In this document: one piece after another, positions 1 to 5,893 of the stretch
Numbering within the stretch: the first letter of the stretch is position 1
Layout of the letters: each line of letters opens with the position of its first letter
Source of the DNA: an uncultured bacterium
GTDB taxonomy: Bacteria; Patescibacteriota; Minisyncoccia; Phycocordibacterales; UBA9973
Length of the DNA: 5,985 nt
Direction of reading: 5' to 3'
Assembly (NCBI GenBank): GCA_903869975.1
Contig: CAIQBF010000037.1
Coordinates: 1-5,985, forward strand
Notes under the pieces: model-generated
Database searches by the model: none
Seen by the model: only the letters and a program-made list of their open reading frames with translations
Told to the model about the DNA's origin: nothing
Made by a program: the position numbers and the translations under genes

Positions 1-1164
1 ATGCTCGGATACAGCCGCGGCAAGCTTCTCGCTCGATACGGTCGGATCAGGAATTTCGCGAGCAAAATAAATAGGAAGGAAGTAGACAGCATCGGCTCCG
101 GAAAAAGCCGTTGAAAATTCTGAGAAGAAAGCCTTCGTGCGCGAATAGAGGTGCGGCTGAAAAATGATTGTAATGTTCTTCTCCCCTTTCGGATACAGTT
201 CGCGAAGTGCTTCGAGGCTCGCGCGGATTTCTGTCGGATGGTGGGCATAATCATCGTAGACGATAGCACCACTCTTCGTAACTCCGCGCTTTTCGAGGCG
301 GCGCCACGTGCCTTGGAATTCGCTCACGGCTTTTGCCGCGGCCGCGGCAGGAACACCGAGAAGGTCACTCGCAGCAAGCGCGGCCGCGGCATTCTTTCTG
401 TTGTGCTCACCGGGCACTGAGAGTTTGGGGACGGCAGCCATATACTTCGTATAATCTACCACCCGAACCCCCGAGTCTTTTACAACAGTAGCAACAGCCA
501 GATCGTTTGGGTCGCACACCACAGCATCGCCCGTCTGCATCACAAGCTCGCTAAATGCATTTTGGATGTCAGCAAGATCTTTGTAGTAATCGAGATGATC
601 GGCCTCAATATTTGTGATAACCAAAATCTTCGGCTCTATATTTAAAAACGAACGCTCATACTCACAGGCTTCAACAACAAATTCCTCGCCTTTCCCCACG
701 ATAAGATTAGATTTATATTCCTTGAGCAGTGACCCAACAATGACGGACGGGTCGCGCCCCGCTTCGATCAGAATTTTCGCGATCATTGCTGTTGTTGTGG
801 TCTTGCCATGCGTACCACTCACCGCAATTGTACGCTTGCCGCTCGTCACCATGTGGAGCATTTCCGGATAGCTTTTTACGGTAATCCCTGTTTCGAAGAT
901 AGCTTCCATGAGCGCCGGATCATAATGCTTGATAGCAATGGTGTAGACAATGAGGTCTGCGTCTTTCGGAATTAAATGAAAACTTTGCCCGATAGAAATA
1001 TGAGCGCCAAGGGTTGAAAGTTCTTCCGTAATCTCACTCCCAGACATATCAGACCCATACACCTCTTTCCCTTCTTGAATCATCATGCGCGCGATAGCCG
1101 AAATACCAATGCCGCCGATACCGACAAAAAAGACTTTCTTCACTTGCGTAAGATCGATCTCCAT
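1..1164 (-). CDS. murC: UDP-N-acetylmuramate--L-alanine ligase MurC (partial, C-terminus beyond window)
   Basis: Cytoplasmic ATP-dependent ligase that adds L-alanine to UDP-MurNAc, the first amino acid of the peptidoglycan stem peptide. The frame is open from the ATG at 1164 to base 1, giving 388 residues; family members have about 450-490, so the end of the C-terminal domain is missing. Visible landmarks are the N-terminal nucleotide-binding motif VGIGGIGISAIA (residues 14-25), the Mur-ligase ATP loop SGTHGKTTTT (116-125), TNIEADHLDYY (184-194), PGEHNRKNAAAA (251-262), FQGTWRRLE near 290, and DDYAHHPTEI, the MurC-type opening of the third domain. GTHGKT together with DYAHHPTE distinguishes MurC from MurD, MurE and MurF. 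The start is 6 bp after the murD stop. A GGAG lies 14 nt upstream, which is long for a Shine-Dalgarno site. The stretch between the ATP loop and the PGEHN motif looks roughly 30 residues shorter than in E. coli MurC (from memory), so the middle domain is compact. Confidence 0.97.
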   Translation of the reverse strand, partial: MEIDLTQVKKVFFVGIGGIGISAIARMMIQEGKEVYGSDMSGSEITEELSTLGAHISIGQSFHLIPKDADLIVYTIAIKHYDPALMEAIFETGITVKSYPEMLHMVTSGKRTIAVSGTHGKTTTTAMIAKILIEAGRDPSVIVGSLLKEYKSNLIVGKGEEFVVEACEYERSFLNIEPKILVITNIEADHLDYYKDLADIQNAFSELVMQTGDAVVCDPNDLAVATVVKDSGVRVVDYTKYMAAVPKLSVPGEHNRKNAAAALAASDLLGVPAAAAAKAVSEFQGTWRRLEKRGVTKSGAIVYDDYAHHPTEIRASLEALRELYPKGEKNITIIFQPHLYSRTKAFFSEFSTAFSGADAVYFLPIYFAREIPDPTVSSEKLAAAVSEH

Positions 1165-1170
1165 AGATAG

Positions 1171-2559
1171 TTAGTATACTCCGTATTTTAGCGCGTAGTC
1201 ACGAAAGGCTTTTCCCCGTTCTTCAAAATTCTTAAACTGCGTATAGCTTGCCGCCGCTGGAGACAGAAGCACTGTTCCACCATCAGGCAAAAGCTCGTAC
1301 GATTTCTGTACGGCTTGCTCTAGGCTATCCAAAAGGAAATATCGTTTCGTTTCCCCTTGGTATGGCATAAGCTCGGCATAGATACGCTCTCCGGTCTCAT
1401 CAATACAAAGCACGCAAAGCTCAGGACGACTACGGATGAGGTGCGTGAGCGCATCATATGAAATACCGCGATCCATACCGCCAAGTATGAGCACGCGAGT
1501 GTCAGGAAATGCAGCGAGAGCCGCGAGGGCAGATTCTGGAATAGTGGATATAGAATCATTGATAAATGTTACCCCGCGCCACGTACCGACATTCTCCAGC
1601 CGATGTGGCAGCCCCTGAAAAGTACCGAGAGCTGTAGTCGCAGAAACAATATCCGCACCTGCATAACACGCAGCGACAGCGGCGAGCGTAAGCCCACGCA
1701 AAACATGCTGGCCATTGATTGGAGTCTTTACCGAAGGGTCATAAAAAGTAGTTTCCGTGGAACCATCAAAAATGCTGAGGGTCTTCCCCTCCTCCCGCGG
1801 AACAAACAAGTGACGCGAATCAGATAAAGTATTCCACGAAACTGTACGCGCCTGCGTACCAAACGTATCGAGTGCGGTAAGTACAGCAGAATTAGTATCA
1901 AAAACAAGAACATCATCTTCCTTCTGAAACCGAAAAATATTCGCCTTACTAGCAACGTAGCGTTCCATTGTTTCGTAATAATCAAGATGCTCAGGAAAGA
2001 TATTCAAAATGAGCGCGATATGCGGACTCACGGTTGCGGTTTGAAGCATGTGCGAAGAGAGTTCAAAAACAATATGCGTCTCGGGTGTAATCCGCGAGAG
2101 CACTTCAAACGGAGGCACGCCAATATTGCCAAGCAAGATAGCGTCCAGACCAGATGCTCGCAATGCTGCATGCACGAAAGTACTCGTCGTACTCTTGCCT
2201 TTTGTACCAGTAATCCCGATCGTTTGATCCCGGAACGCCTCAAGAAAAAGAGCTGCTTGCGAGGTAAGTCTACCCGAAAGCTCTAAAAGAGTGGCGTCAC
2301 TGAGCGAAATACCGGGGGATTTTATAACACAATCATACGTACCCAATTCGGACATATATGTACGCCCCGTTATATAGCGCACGTGCGGATCGTTCACACA
2401 CAAACTATGCGTCCGAACAGACTCACTTGCGTCAGCAATTGTAAGCACCCGCCCAGTATCATACGATCGGATAAACGAATACGTGGATTGGCCTTCGCGG
2501 CCAAAACCGAGAATAAGAATAGTTTCTTTGTGCTCGATTTTTTTCCAAATACTATCCAT
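1171..2559 (-). CDS. murD: MurD-family ligase, probably the L-glutamate-adding MurD2 type that partners MurL
   Basis: Cytoplasmic ATP-dependent ligase that adds glutamate to UDP-MurNAc-L-Ala. With the ATG at 2559 it has 462 residues, normal for MurD. Motifs are GFGREGQS (18-25, uridine-nucleotide domain), KSPGIS (80-85), GTKGKSTT (118-125, ATP loop), FELSSH (165-170), NIFPEHLDYY (186-195), NGQH (282-285), GLPHRLE (316-322), GGMDRG (360-365) and SPAAASYTQFKNFEERG (433-449). The motif read as NDSKATN in classical MurD is NDSISTIPES here (334-343), so the lysine that contacts D-glutamate in E. coli MurD is an isoleucine. With murL directly upstream, this suggests L-glutamate addition as in Xanthomonas MurD2; that specificity is inferred. 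The chosen start overlaps the murL stop by 8 bp and has AGGA 11 nt upstream. An ATG at 2580 would add seven residues and lengthen the overlap, with no better ribosome site. If the pairing is coincidental, it is an ordinary D-glutamate MurD. Confidence 0.93.
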   Translation of the reverse strand: MDSIWKKIEHKETILILGFGREGQSTYSFIRSYDTGRVLTIADASESVRTHSLCVNDPHVRYITGRTYMSELGTYDCVIKSPGISLSDATLLELSGRLTSQAALFLEAFRDQTIGITGTKGKSTTSTFVHAALRASGLDAILLGNIGVPPFEVLSRITPETHIVFELSSHMLQTATVSPHIALILNIFPEHLDYYETMERYVASKANIFRFQKEDDVLVFDTNSAVLTALDTFGTQARTVSWNTLSDSRHLFVPREEGKTLSIFDGSTETTFYDPSVKTPINGQHVLRGLTLAAVAACYAGADIVSATTALGTFQGLPHRLENVGTWRGVTFINDSISTIPESALAALAAFPDTRVLILGGMDRGISYDALTHLIRSRPELCVLCIDETGERIYAELMPYQGETKRYFLLDSLEQAVQKSYELLPDGGTVLLSPAAASYTQFKNFEERGKAFRDYALKYGVY

Positions 2560-3964
2560 AAATACTTTCGTCCTGCACATGCTTCAAGAGATGTACGAAC
2601 GATTCTTCAGGAATTGCATGTTCGTGAAATTCGCAGGCAAGACTCGCAAAAAAAGTCGGCGTAAAAAGCATATCTTGATGCTGCTCCCAGAAATCCTTGA
2701 GGAGTGGCGAGTGACGAGATTCTCTCGATGCAAAAAAGATTCGAGCAAGGATAGCAAGTGTTTCTTGTGTTGTCCCCACACACTCAAATGGACGCGTCGC
2801 AGCGATACCAGTAAGTTCATTCAGTAACTCAAGATGCTCAGCATGATCGAGCATATTCACGCCGAACATTTTTGTCGCAAACACGACATCCCAGGTAGCT
2901 GAAAAAAGCAAAAACGAAAAGAGACACTTCGCACACTTTCCACACCACAATCCCGTTTTATCTTTCACGTTACAGCTTGAAATATACGGCATCGCACGCT
3001 CATATTGCTTGAGCATAAACGCAACGCCTATTTCAGAAAATGGACGGAGTAAGCTGAAGTAGAGAGGACCATGTGGCCAGACCATCTTCGAATATTCCTG
3101 AAACCGCTTCTCAAACACGATTGATTTTGAATACTGATGATTAATCTGCGTACCGGGAACTGTCGGCTGATTAGAACTTTGTTCATTGGCGACGATCACA
3201 TACTTGAGGCCACGGAGACTTGCCGTAAACACCCCAAGAAACGCAACAATTATAGAAAACGGTGTGTGCCCATTGAGCGCACCCGAGGCATTAAGCTCGA
3301 GGAGTCTCGGGTGCACCGTACGCTTAATCACTGTTTCGGGATAATCTACTCCAAGCACGTCGAATATCTTCTCGCGGCTTGGTGCAAGTGTTTGTATAAA
3401 AAATGTTTCGTTGGGGCCGAGAGCACTGTCGTTGAGCATAGCGAGTGCAAGCGTTGAATCCTTACCTCCGGTAAATGCGATAAGATTGCCCGAAAGCGGC
3501 GCTGGCGAACGAACAGAAAACGAAGATCTAGCATGAGTGCCACTATCATTATCAGCGAAACGAACCCAGTCCTCCTTACTCACATCAAGAAGACCGTTAC
3601 GGTATCGAAACTCACCCATTCCGTCATACCAAGTATCGCGCCACCAGGAAAGTTCAGCAGGGCTCAGCTCTCCGCAATCAATATGAACAACCGGTGAACA
3701 GTGTGCCTTCCAGTAGCTGATAGCCTCCGCTAATCCTATGCGAAAAATATAATCCTCATGGACGCGGATAGTCTCGTCGAGTACTCCTTCTGGTAGAGAA
3801 AGTTCAATAGACGTCGTAATACTGTCTCCTGGAGCAAGCTCATAGGTAAAAGACAGCACCAAAAGAGCATCCTCGCGGCGCCACGAATACTTCCGGTACC
3901 TGAATTCCGGGTATTGGGCACGGAGCCCTTGAAATATTGCTTTATTTTCGGTTACAAATTCCAT
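2552..3964 (-). CDS. murL: UDP-MurNAc-L-Ala-L-Glu epimerase MurL (PP-loop type)
   Basis: MurL uses ATP and Mg2+ to invert the terminal L-glutamate of UDP-MurNAc-L-Ala-L-Glu to D-glutamate, presumably by activating its carboxylate. From the ATG at 3964 the product has 470 residues. Blocks recalled from Xanthomonas MurL recur in order: GMGEFRYRNGL (115-125), the ATP loop FTGGKDSTLAL (164-174), LLELNASGALNGHTP (221-235), NEQSS (260-264), PGTQINHQYSK (270-280), FEKRFQEYS, YFSLLRPFSEIGV (302-314), SSCN (329-332), WCGKCAKCLF (340-349), MFGVNMLD (366-373) and RPFECVG (391-397). Cys331, 341, 344 and 347 could bind zinc or an iron-sulfur cluster. The open frame continues up to 4048, but that extension is a basic tract overlapping the M24 gene and was not used. 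The start used lies 7 bp after the M24 stop and has no clear Shine-Dalgarno site. An 8-bp overlap with murD implies coupled translation. Automated annotation could call this hypothetical or a generic PP-loop (ExsB/TilS-like) ATPase. The match is from memory, not a search. Confidence 0.93.
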   Translation of the reverse strand: MEFVTENKAIFQGLRAQYPEFRYRKYSWRREDALLVLSFTYELAPGDSITTSIELSLPEGVLDETIRVHEDYIFRIGLAEAISYWKAHCSPVVHIDCGELSPAELSWWRDTWYDGMGEFRYRNGLLDVSKEDWVRFADNDSGTHARSSFSVRSPAPLSGNLIAFTGGKDSTLALAMLNDSALGPNETFFIQTLAPSREKIFDVLGVDYPETVIKRTVHPRLLELNASGALNGHTPFSIIVAFLGVFTASLRGLKYVIVANEQSSNQPTVPGTQINHQYSKSIVFEKRFQEYSKMVWPHGPLYFSLLRPFSEIGVAFMLKQYERAMPYISSCNVKDKTGLWCGKCAKCLFSFLLFSATWDVVFATKMFGVNMLDHAEHLELLNELTGIAATRPFECVGTTQETLAILARIFFASRESRHSPLLKDFWEQHQDMLFTPTFFASLACEFHEHAIPEESFVHLLKHVQDESIYG

Positions 3965-3971
3965 TGAAACA

Positions 3972-4649
3972 CTATAGCACAACAAGCGATTGCGTCGATT
4001 TCGACAGCGCTTTAAGGCCTTTTTGAGTAACAACATACGTGTCCTCAATACGGATACCGAGCTTTTTGGGGATATATATCCCCGGTTCGATCGTTACGAC
4101 CATGTTTTCAAGAAATACAGACTCTGTTCGTTTATGAAAAATAATCGGCTGCTCGTGAATCCGGCGGCCGACGCCATGACCGAGCGTATGGATGAAGTAT
4201 TTTTTATACGCGCCCATTGAATCGCGTGCGGCAGCATCAGCCGCCGCGCAAGATACCCCAGCTCGCGCTACGCGCTCGCCGCTTCGCTTTGCGTCCAAAA
4301 CAACCGCATACAGTGCTCGATCTTTCACAGTTGGCGTTCCAACAAACACCGTACGAGTCATATCAGAACAATACCCATCCACACGTACTCCAAAATCAAG
4401 AATCACGAATCCTTCGAGTACTGCATCGGTATATTTTGGATGAATCTCATCACCAGCACGCGAACCGCTTGAAACAATAGGCGGAAACGCCTCACGCAAG
4501 CCACGTCGTTTGATCTCACGCCGAATATACAGAGCCAATTCTCGCTCCGTAGTAAAACAAAAATCCTGAATGATCCCAGAAAAAATCTCGTCGGTTATCG
4601 CGCAAGCACGCGCAATACATTCAATTTCATACGTGTTCTTTATACGCAT
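3972..4649 (-). CDS. M24-family metallopeptidase, catalytic domain only (Xaa-Pro aminopeptidase-like)
   Basis: Probable cytoplasmic two-metal aminopeptidase of the pita-bread fold, 225 residues. All five expected metal ligands are present: Asp85 (ILDFG), Asp96 (CSDMTRT), His158 (HTLGHGVG), Glu188 (TIEPGIYI) and Glu202 (IRIEDT). His165 in IHEQP matches the conserved substrate-site histidine. SDMTRT and the IEPGIYIP/IRIEDT pair favour the Xaa-Pro peptidase (PepP/PepQ) branch over methionine aminopeptidase. The N-terminal creatinase-like domain of full PepP/PepQ (about 120 residues or more) is absent: the protein begins with MRIKNTYEIECI, equivalent to the first helix of the catalytic domain. 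The ATG at 4649 abuts the stop of the preceding gene (0 bp gap). A TGGGGT stretch about 10 nt upstream is the only ribosome-site candidate. Its place before murL suggests co-expression with wall-precursor genes. A direct role in peptidoglycan is not shown, and the substrate (X-Pro peptides or something else) cannot be read from the sequence. Confidence 0.9.
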   Translation of the reverse strand: MRIKNTYEIECIARACAITDEIFSGIIQDFCFTTERELALYIRREIKRRGLREAFPPIVSSGSRAGDEIHPKYTDAVLEGFVILDFGVRVDGYCSDMTRTVFVGTPTVKDRALYAVVLDAKRSGERVARAGVSCAAADAAARDSMGAYKKYFIHTLGHGVGRRIHEQPIIFHKRTESVFLENMVVTIEPGIYIPKKLGIRIEDTYVVTQKGLKALSKSTQSLVVL

Positions 4650-4919
4650 TTATTTGTTACCCCAGCGCCAGCTCGGCTTCTCTCCCGTAACATACGAGAT
4701 AATGATAAGAAATGCGGTAAGTACAAACATCGGCAGTGCAAAAGACAACCAATCCATACCGACCGGCTCACCATCAGACATGCCAAGATTTACTCCAGCT
4801 ATGCCGATAAGATAGAGCACAATAACACCCCAGCCCTGCCACGTGCACGGGTACCAACCCCAGCCATAACTCTTGGCTTTAAACCAGATACGAGAATTTT
4901 CTTCAGATACTTTCTGCAT
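4650..4919 (-). CDS. Small two-helix membrane protein of unknown function
   Basis: An 89-residue protein with no assigned function. A hydrophilic start is followed by an aromatic block, WFKAKSYGWGWYPCTWQGW (residues 12-30), a first hydrophobic segment at about 30-45, a short acidic loop (MSDGEPVG), a second hydrophobic segment at about 57-77, and a basic, tryptophan-containing tail (GEKPSWRWGNK). I recall small bacterial membrane proteins with the same YGWGW-P-TWQGW and W-RWG ends, but I know no function or name for them. The gene is credible: its start is 3 bp after the DUF1761 stop, its stop abuts the M24 start, and the composition is that of a membrane protein rather than a shadow frame. 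No Shine-Dalgarno site precedes the ATG, so translation may be coupled to the upstream gene. The positive-inside rule favours both ends in the cytoplasm. Confidence 0.82.
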   Translation of the reverse strand: MQKVSEENSRIWFKAKSYGWGWYPCTWQGWGVIVLYLIGIAGVNLGMSDGEPVGMDWLSFALPMFVLTAFLIIISYVTGEKPSWRWGNK

Positions 4920-4922
4920 AGA

Positions 4923-5342
4923 TTAGTGCCACACGCCCAAAATAAATCCGAAAATAACGAAGCATATGAGCTGGTACCCCGCTTGTATAAAGAAACGCGT
5001 CCACGAAACCTTCGTTGAATCATTGTTCCACATACTTGACGCTGCTATTGTCGGCATAACAAACCCAGCCCAAGCCCACAGAGCACTCACAACGCCGCTC
5101 GAGCCCGTATACCCCGTCATGTGACCGAGTACAAAAAGCTGAAAAAGTACGAGGACAAACTGAATGAAATAAAGTGGCCCGGCCTTCTTCTGCATCTCAG
5201 CGCGACGTGCCTCATCGAGTTCCGTCGCTCCCACAATCTTCATCCAGGTGCGGCCAAAAAGCGGTCCGTACCAAACAAAACCAACGACCATCGCGATCAC
5301 TCCACACACAAGCACTGCCCAAAAATTAATTCCAAGTAGCAT
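4923..5342 (-). CDS. DUF1761-type four-helix membrane protein
   Basis: A 139-residue inner-membrane protein with about four predicted transmembrane segments (roughly 6-27, 57-77, 84-104 and 116-136). The opening INFWAVLVCGVIAMVVGFVWYGPLFGRTWMK-like stretch, with the WYGPLFG motif at residues 24-30 followed by TWMK, is the hallmark of the DUF1761 family, whose function is unknown. The charged segment between helices one and two (residues 39-53) is probably cytoplasmic and helical. The length is normal for the family and the frame is intact. It lies 30 bp after msrB, and that leader is almost all A/T. It is 3 bp ahead of the small membrane protein gene, so these two are almost certainly co-transcribed and may act together. 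No ribosome site is visible before the ATG at 5342. Confidence 0.85.
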   Translation of the reverse strand: MLLGINFWAVLVCGVIAMVVGFVWYGPLFGRTWMKIVGATELDEARRAEMQKKAGPLYFIQFVLVLFQLFVLGHMTGYTGSSGVVSALWAWAGFVMPTIAASSMWNNDSTKVSWTRFFIQAGYQLICFVIFGFILGVWH

Positions 5343-5372
5343 AAAAATAAAAAATTAGTGCAATAAATATTA
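5343..5372 (-). promoter_or_regulatory. A/T-rich leader, possible internal promoter before the DUF1761 gene
   Basis: This is the only non-overlapping spacer between msrB and murC longer than a few bases, and 27 of its 30 bases are A or T. On the minus strand a TAATAT hexamer (5372-5367), directly after the msrB stop, could be a -10 box with a transcription start about 18 nt before the ATG. No good -35 box is found at 16-18 nt; that region holds CTTTCGAAAG, a perfect 10-bp palindrome inside the end of msrB. The call is weak: the spacer may simply be an untranslated A/T-rich gap that keeps the start codon unstructured. Confidence 0.22.
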
Positions 5373-5747
5373 TTATTCTTTCGAAAGATCGAGTGCGCAG
5401 GAATTGATACAAAATCGCTTGCCTGTCGTCGCCGGACCATCCTCAAACACATGCCCCAAATGCGCACCACACTGCGCACAAGTCACTTCTGTACGGATCA
5501 TACCATGCGATTCATCCGTCACGGAAAGAACCGCCCCAGGCAATGCCGTATCAAAACTCGGCCAACCCGTACCCGAATCGAATTTGTTGTCGCTCGCAAA
5601 AAGCTGCGCCCCGCAAACCTTACACGCATATTTGCCGCGAGCATGCTCATTCACATACGCGCCCGTAAAAGGTGCTTCAGTCGCCTTTTCTTGTGTGACC
5701 GCATACTCCTCGGGTGTTAATTTATTTTTAAGTTCGTCTTTGTTCAT
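5373..5747 (-). CDS. msrB: Peptide-methionine (R)-S-oxide reductase MsrB
   Basis: Repairs oxidised methionine by reducing the R-sulfoxide, normally with thioredoxin as electron donor; cytoplasmic, as no signal peptide is seen. The 124 residues cover a complete single-domain MsrB. Features are the N-terminal LTPEEYAVTQEKATEAPFTG (10-29), the structural zinc site formed by CKVCG (Cys42, Cys45) and CAQCG (Cys90, Cys93), FDSGTGWPSF (56-65), HLGHVFEDGP (96-105) and the catalytic RFCINS with Cys113 in the RxCxN motif (111-115). The resolving cysteine that many MsrB enzymes carry in SGCGWPSF is Thr60 here. An extra Cys117 follows four residues after the catalytic cysteine. The start at 5747 gives the usual family N-terminus; no Shine-Dalgarno site is visible in the T-rich 28-bp gap to the tRNA. 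It may be transcribed with that tRNA or with the membrane-protein genes downstream. Confidence 0.97.
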   Translation of the reverse strand: MNKDELKNKLTPEEYAVTQEKATEAPFTGAYVNEHARGKYACKVCGAQLFASDNKFDSGTGWPSFDTALPGAVLSVTDESHGMIRTEVTCAQCGAHLGHVFEDGPATTGKRFCINSCALDLSKE

Positions 5748-5775
5748 ATAGGTAAAAAAGAAATAGCTACTAGTG

Positions 5776-5857
5776 TGGGCGCGGGGAGACTTGAACTCCC
5801 AACCCTTACGGGATACGCTTCTGAGACGTACGCGTATACCAATTCCGCCACGCGCCC
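5776..5857 (-). tRNA. tRNA-Leu, anticodon CAG
   Basis: An 82-nt class II tRNA. The acceptor stem is GGGCGCG (5857-5851) paired perfectly with CGCGCCC (5783-5777), with discriminator A at 5776. The D arm has the G-G pair in AATTGGTATA. The anticodon stem TACGT/GCGTA carries loop CTCAGAA, giving anticodon CAG (reads CUG). A long variable arm (CCC-GTAA-GGG) and T arm GGGAG-TTCAAGT-CTCCC follow. The long variable arm, discriminator A and anticodon agree on leucine. The 3' CCA is not encoded: the bases after the discriminator read CAC, so a CCA-adding enzyme is needed. It lies 28 bp upstream of msrB with no clear terminator between them. Confidence 0.98.
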
Positions 5858-5871
5858 AATGTGTTTACGGT

Positions 5872-5877
5872 AGCATA
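5872..5877 (-). promoter_or_regulatory. Possible -10 box for tRNA-Leu
   Basis: On the minus strand TATGCT sits 14 nt before the tRNA 5' end, placing a transcription start a few bases before the mature tRNA. The region 17 nt upstream is the T-tract (5900-5895), a poor match to a -35 box, so the call rests on position and one hexamer only. Confidence 0.25.
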
Positions 5878-5893
5878 CAACGCCCCGCGCAGC

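Noticed and set aside
151..871. Plus-strand open frames at 151-420 and 614-871
   Set aside because: They lie wholly inside murC, resemble no known protein and use the complementary strand of a clearly coding gene.
2560..2580. Start of the MurD-family gene at 2580
   Set aside because: It adds seven residues that match nothing in the family and has no ribosome site, while the ATG at 2559 has AGGA 11 nt upstream.
1436..2827. Several plus-strand open frames opposite the ligase and murL
   Set aside because: They are shadows of the minus-strand genes, with erratic, cysteine- and arginine-rich translations and no recognisable motifs.
2552..3964. Identification of the PP-loop protein as ExsB/QueC, TilS or asparagine synthetase
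   Set aside because: The GGKDS loop is shared, but the GEFRYRNGL, NGHTP, NHQYSK, SLLRPFSE and RPFECVG blocks and the position beside murD fit MurL specifically.
3965..4048. Upstream start of murL at 4048, adding 28 residues
   Set aside because: The extension is a basic, low-complexity stretch that overlaps the M24 coding region by 77 bp. The ATG at 3964 gives a normal junction and a MurL-like N-terminus.
5748..5775. Terminator between the tRNA and msrB, suggested by the T-rich run
   Set aside because: There is a T-run but no stable hairpin ahead of it apart from the tRNA's own stems.
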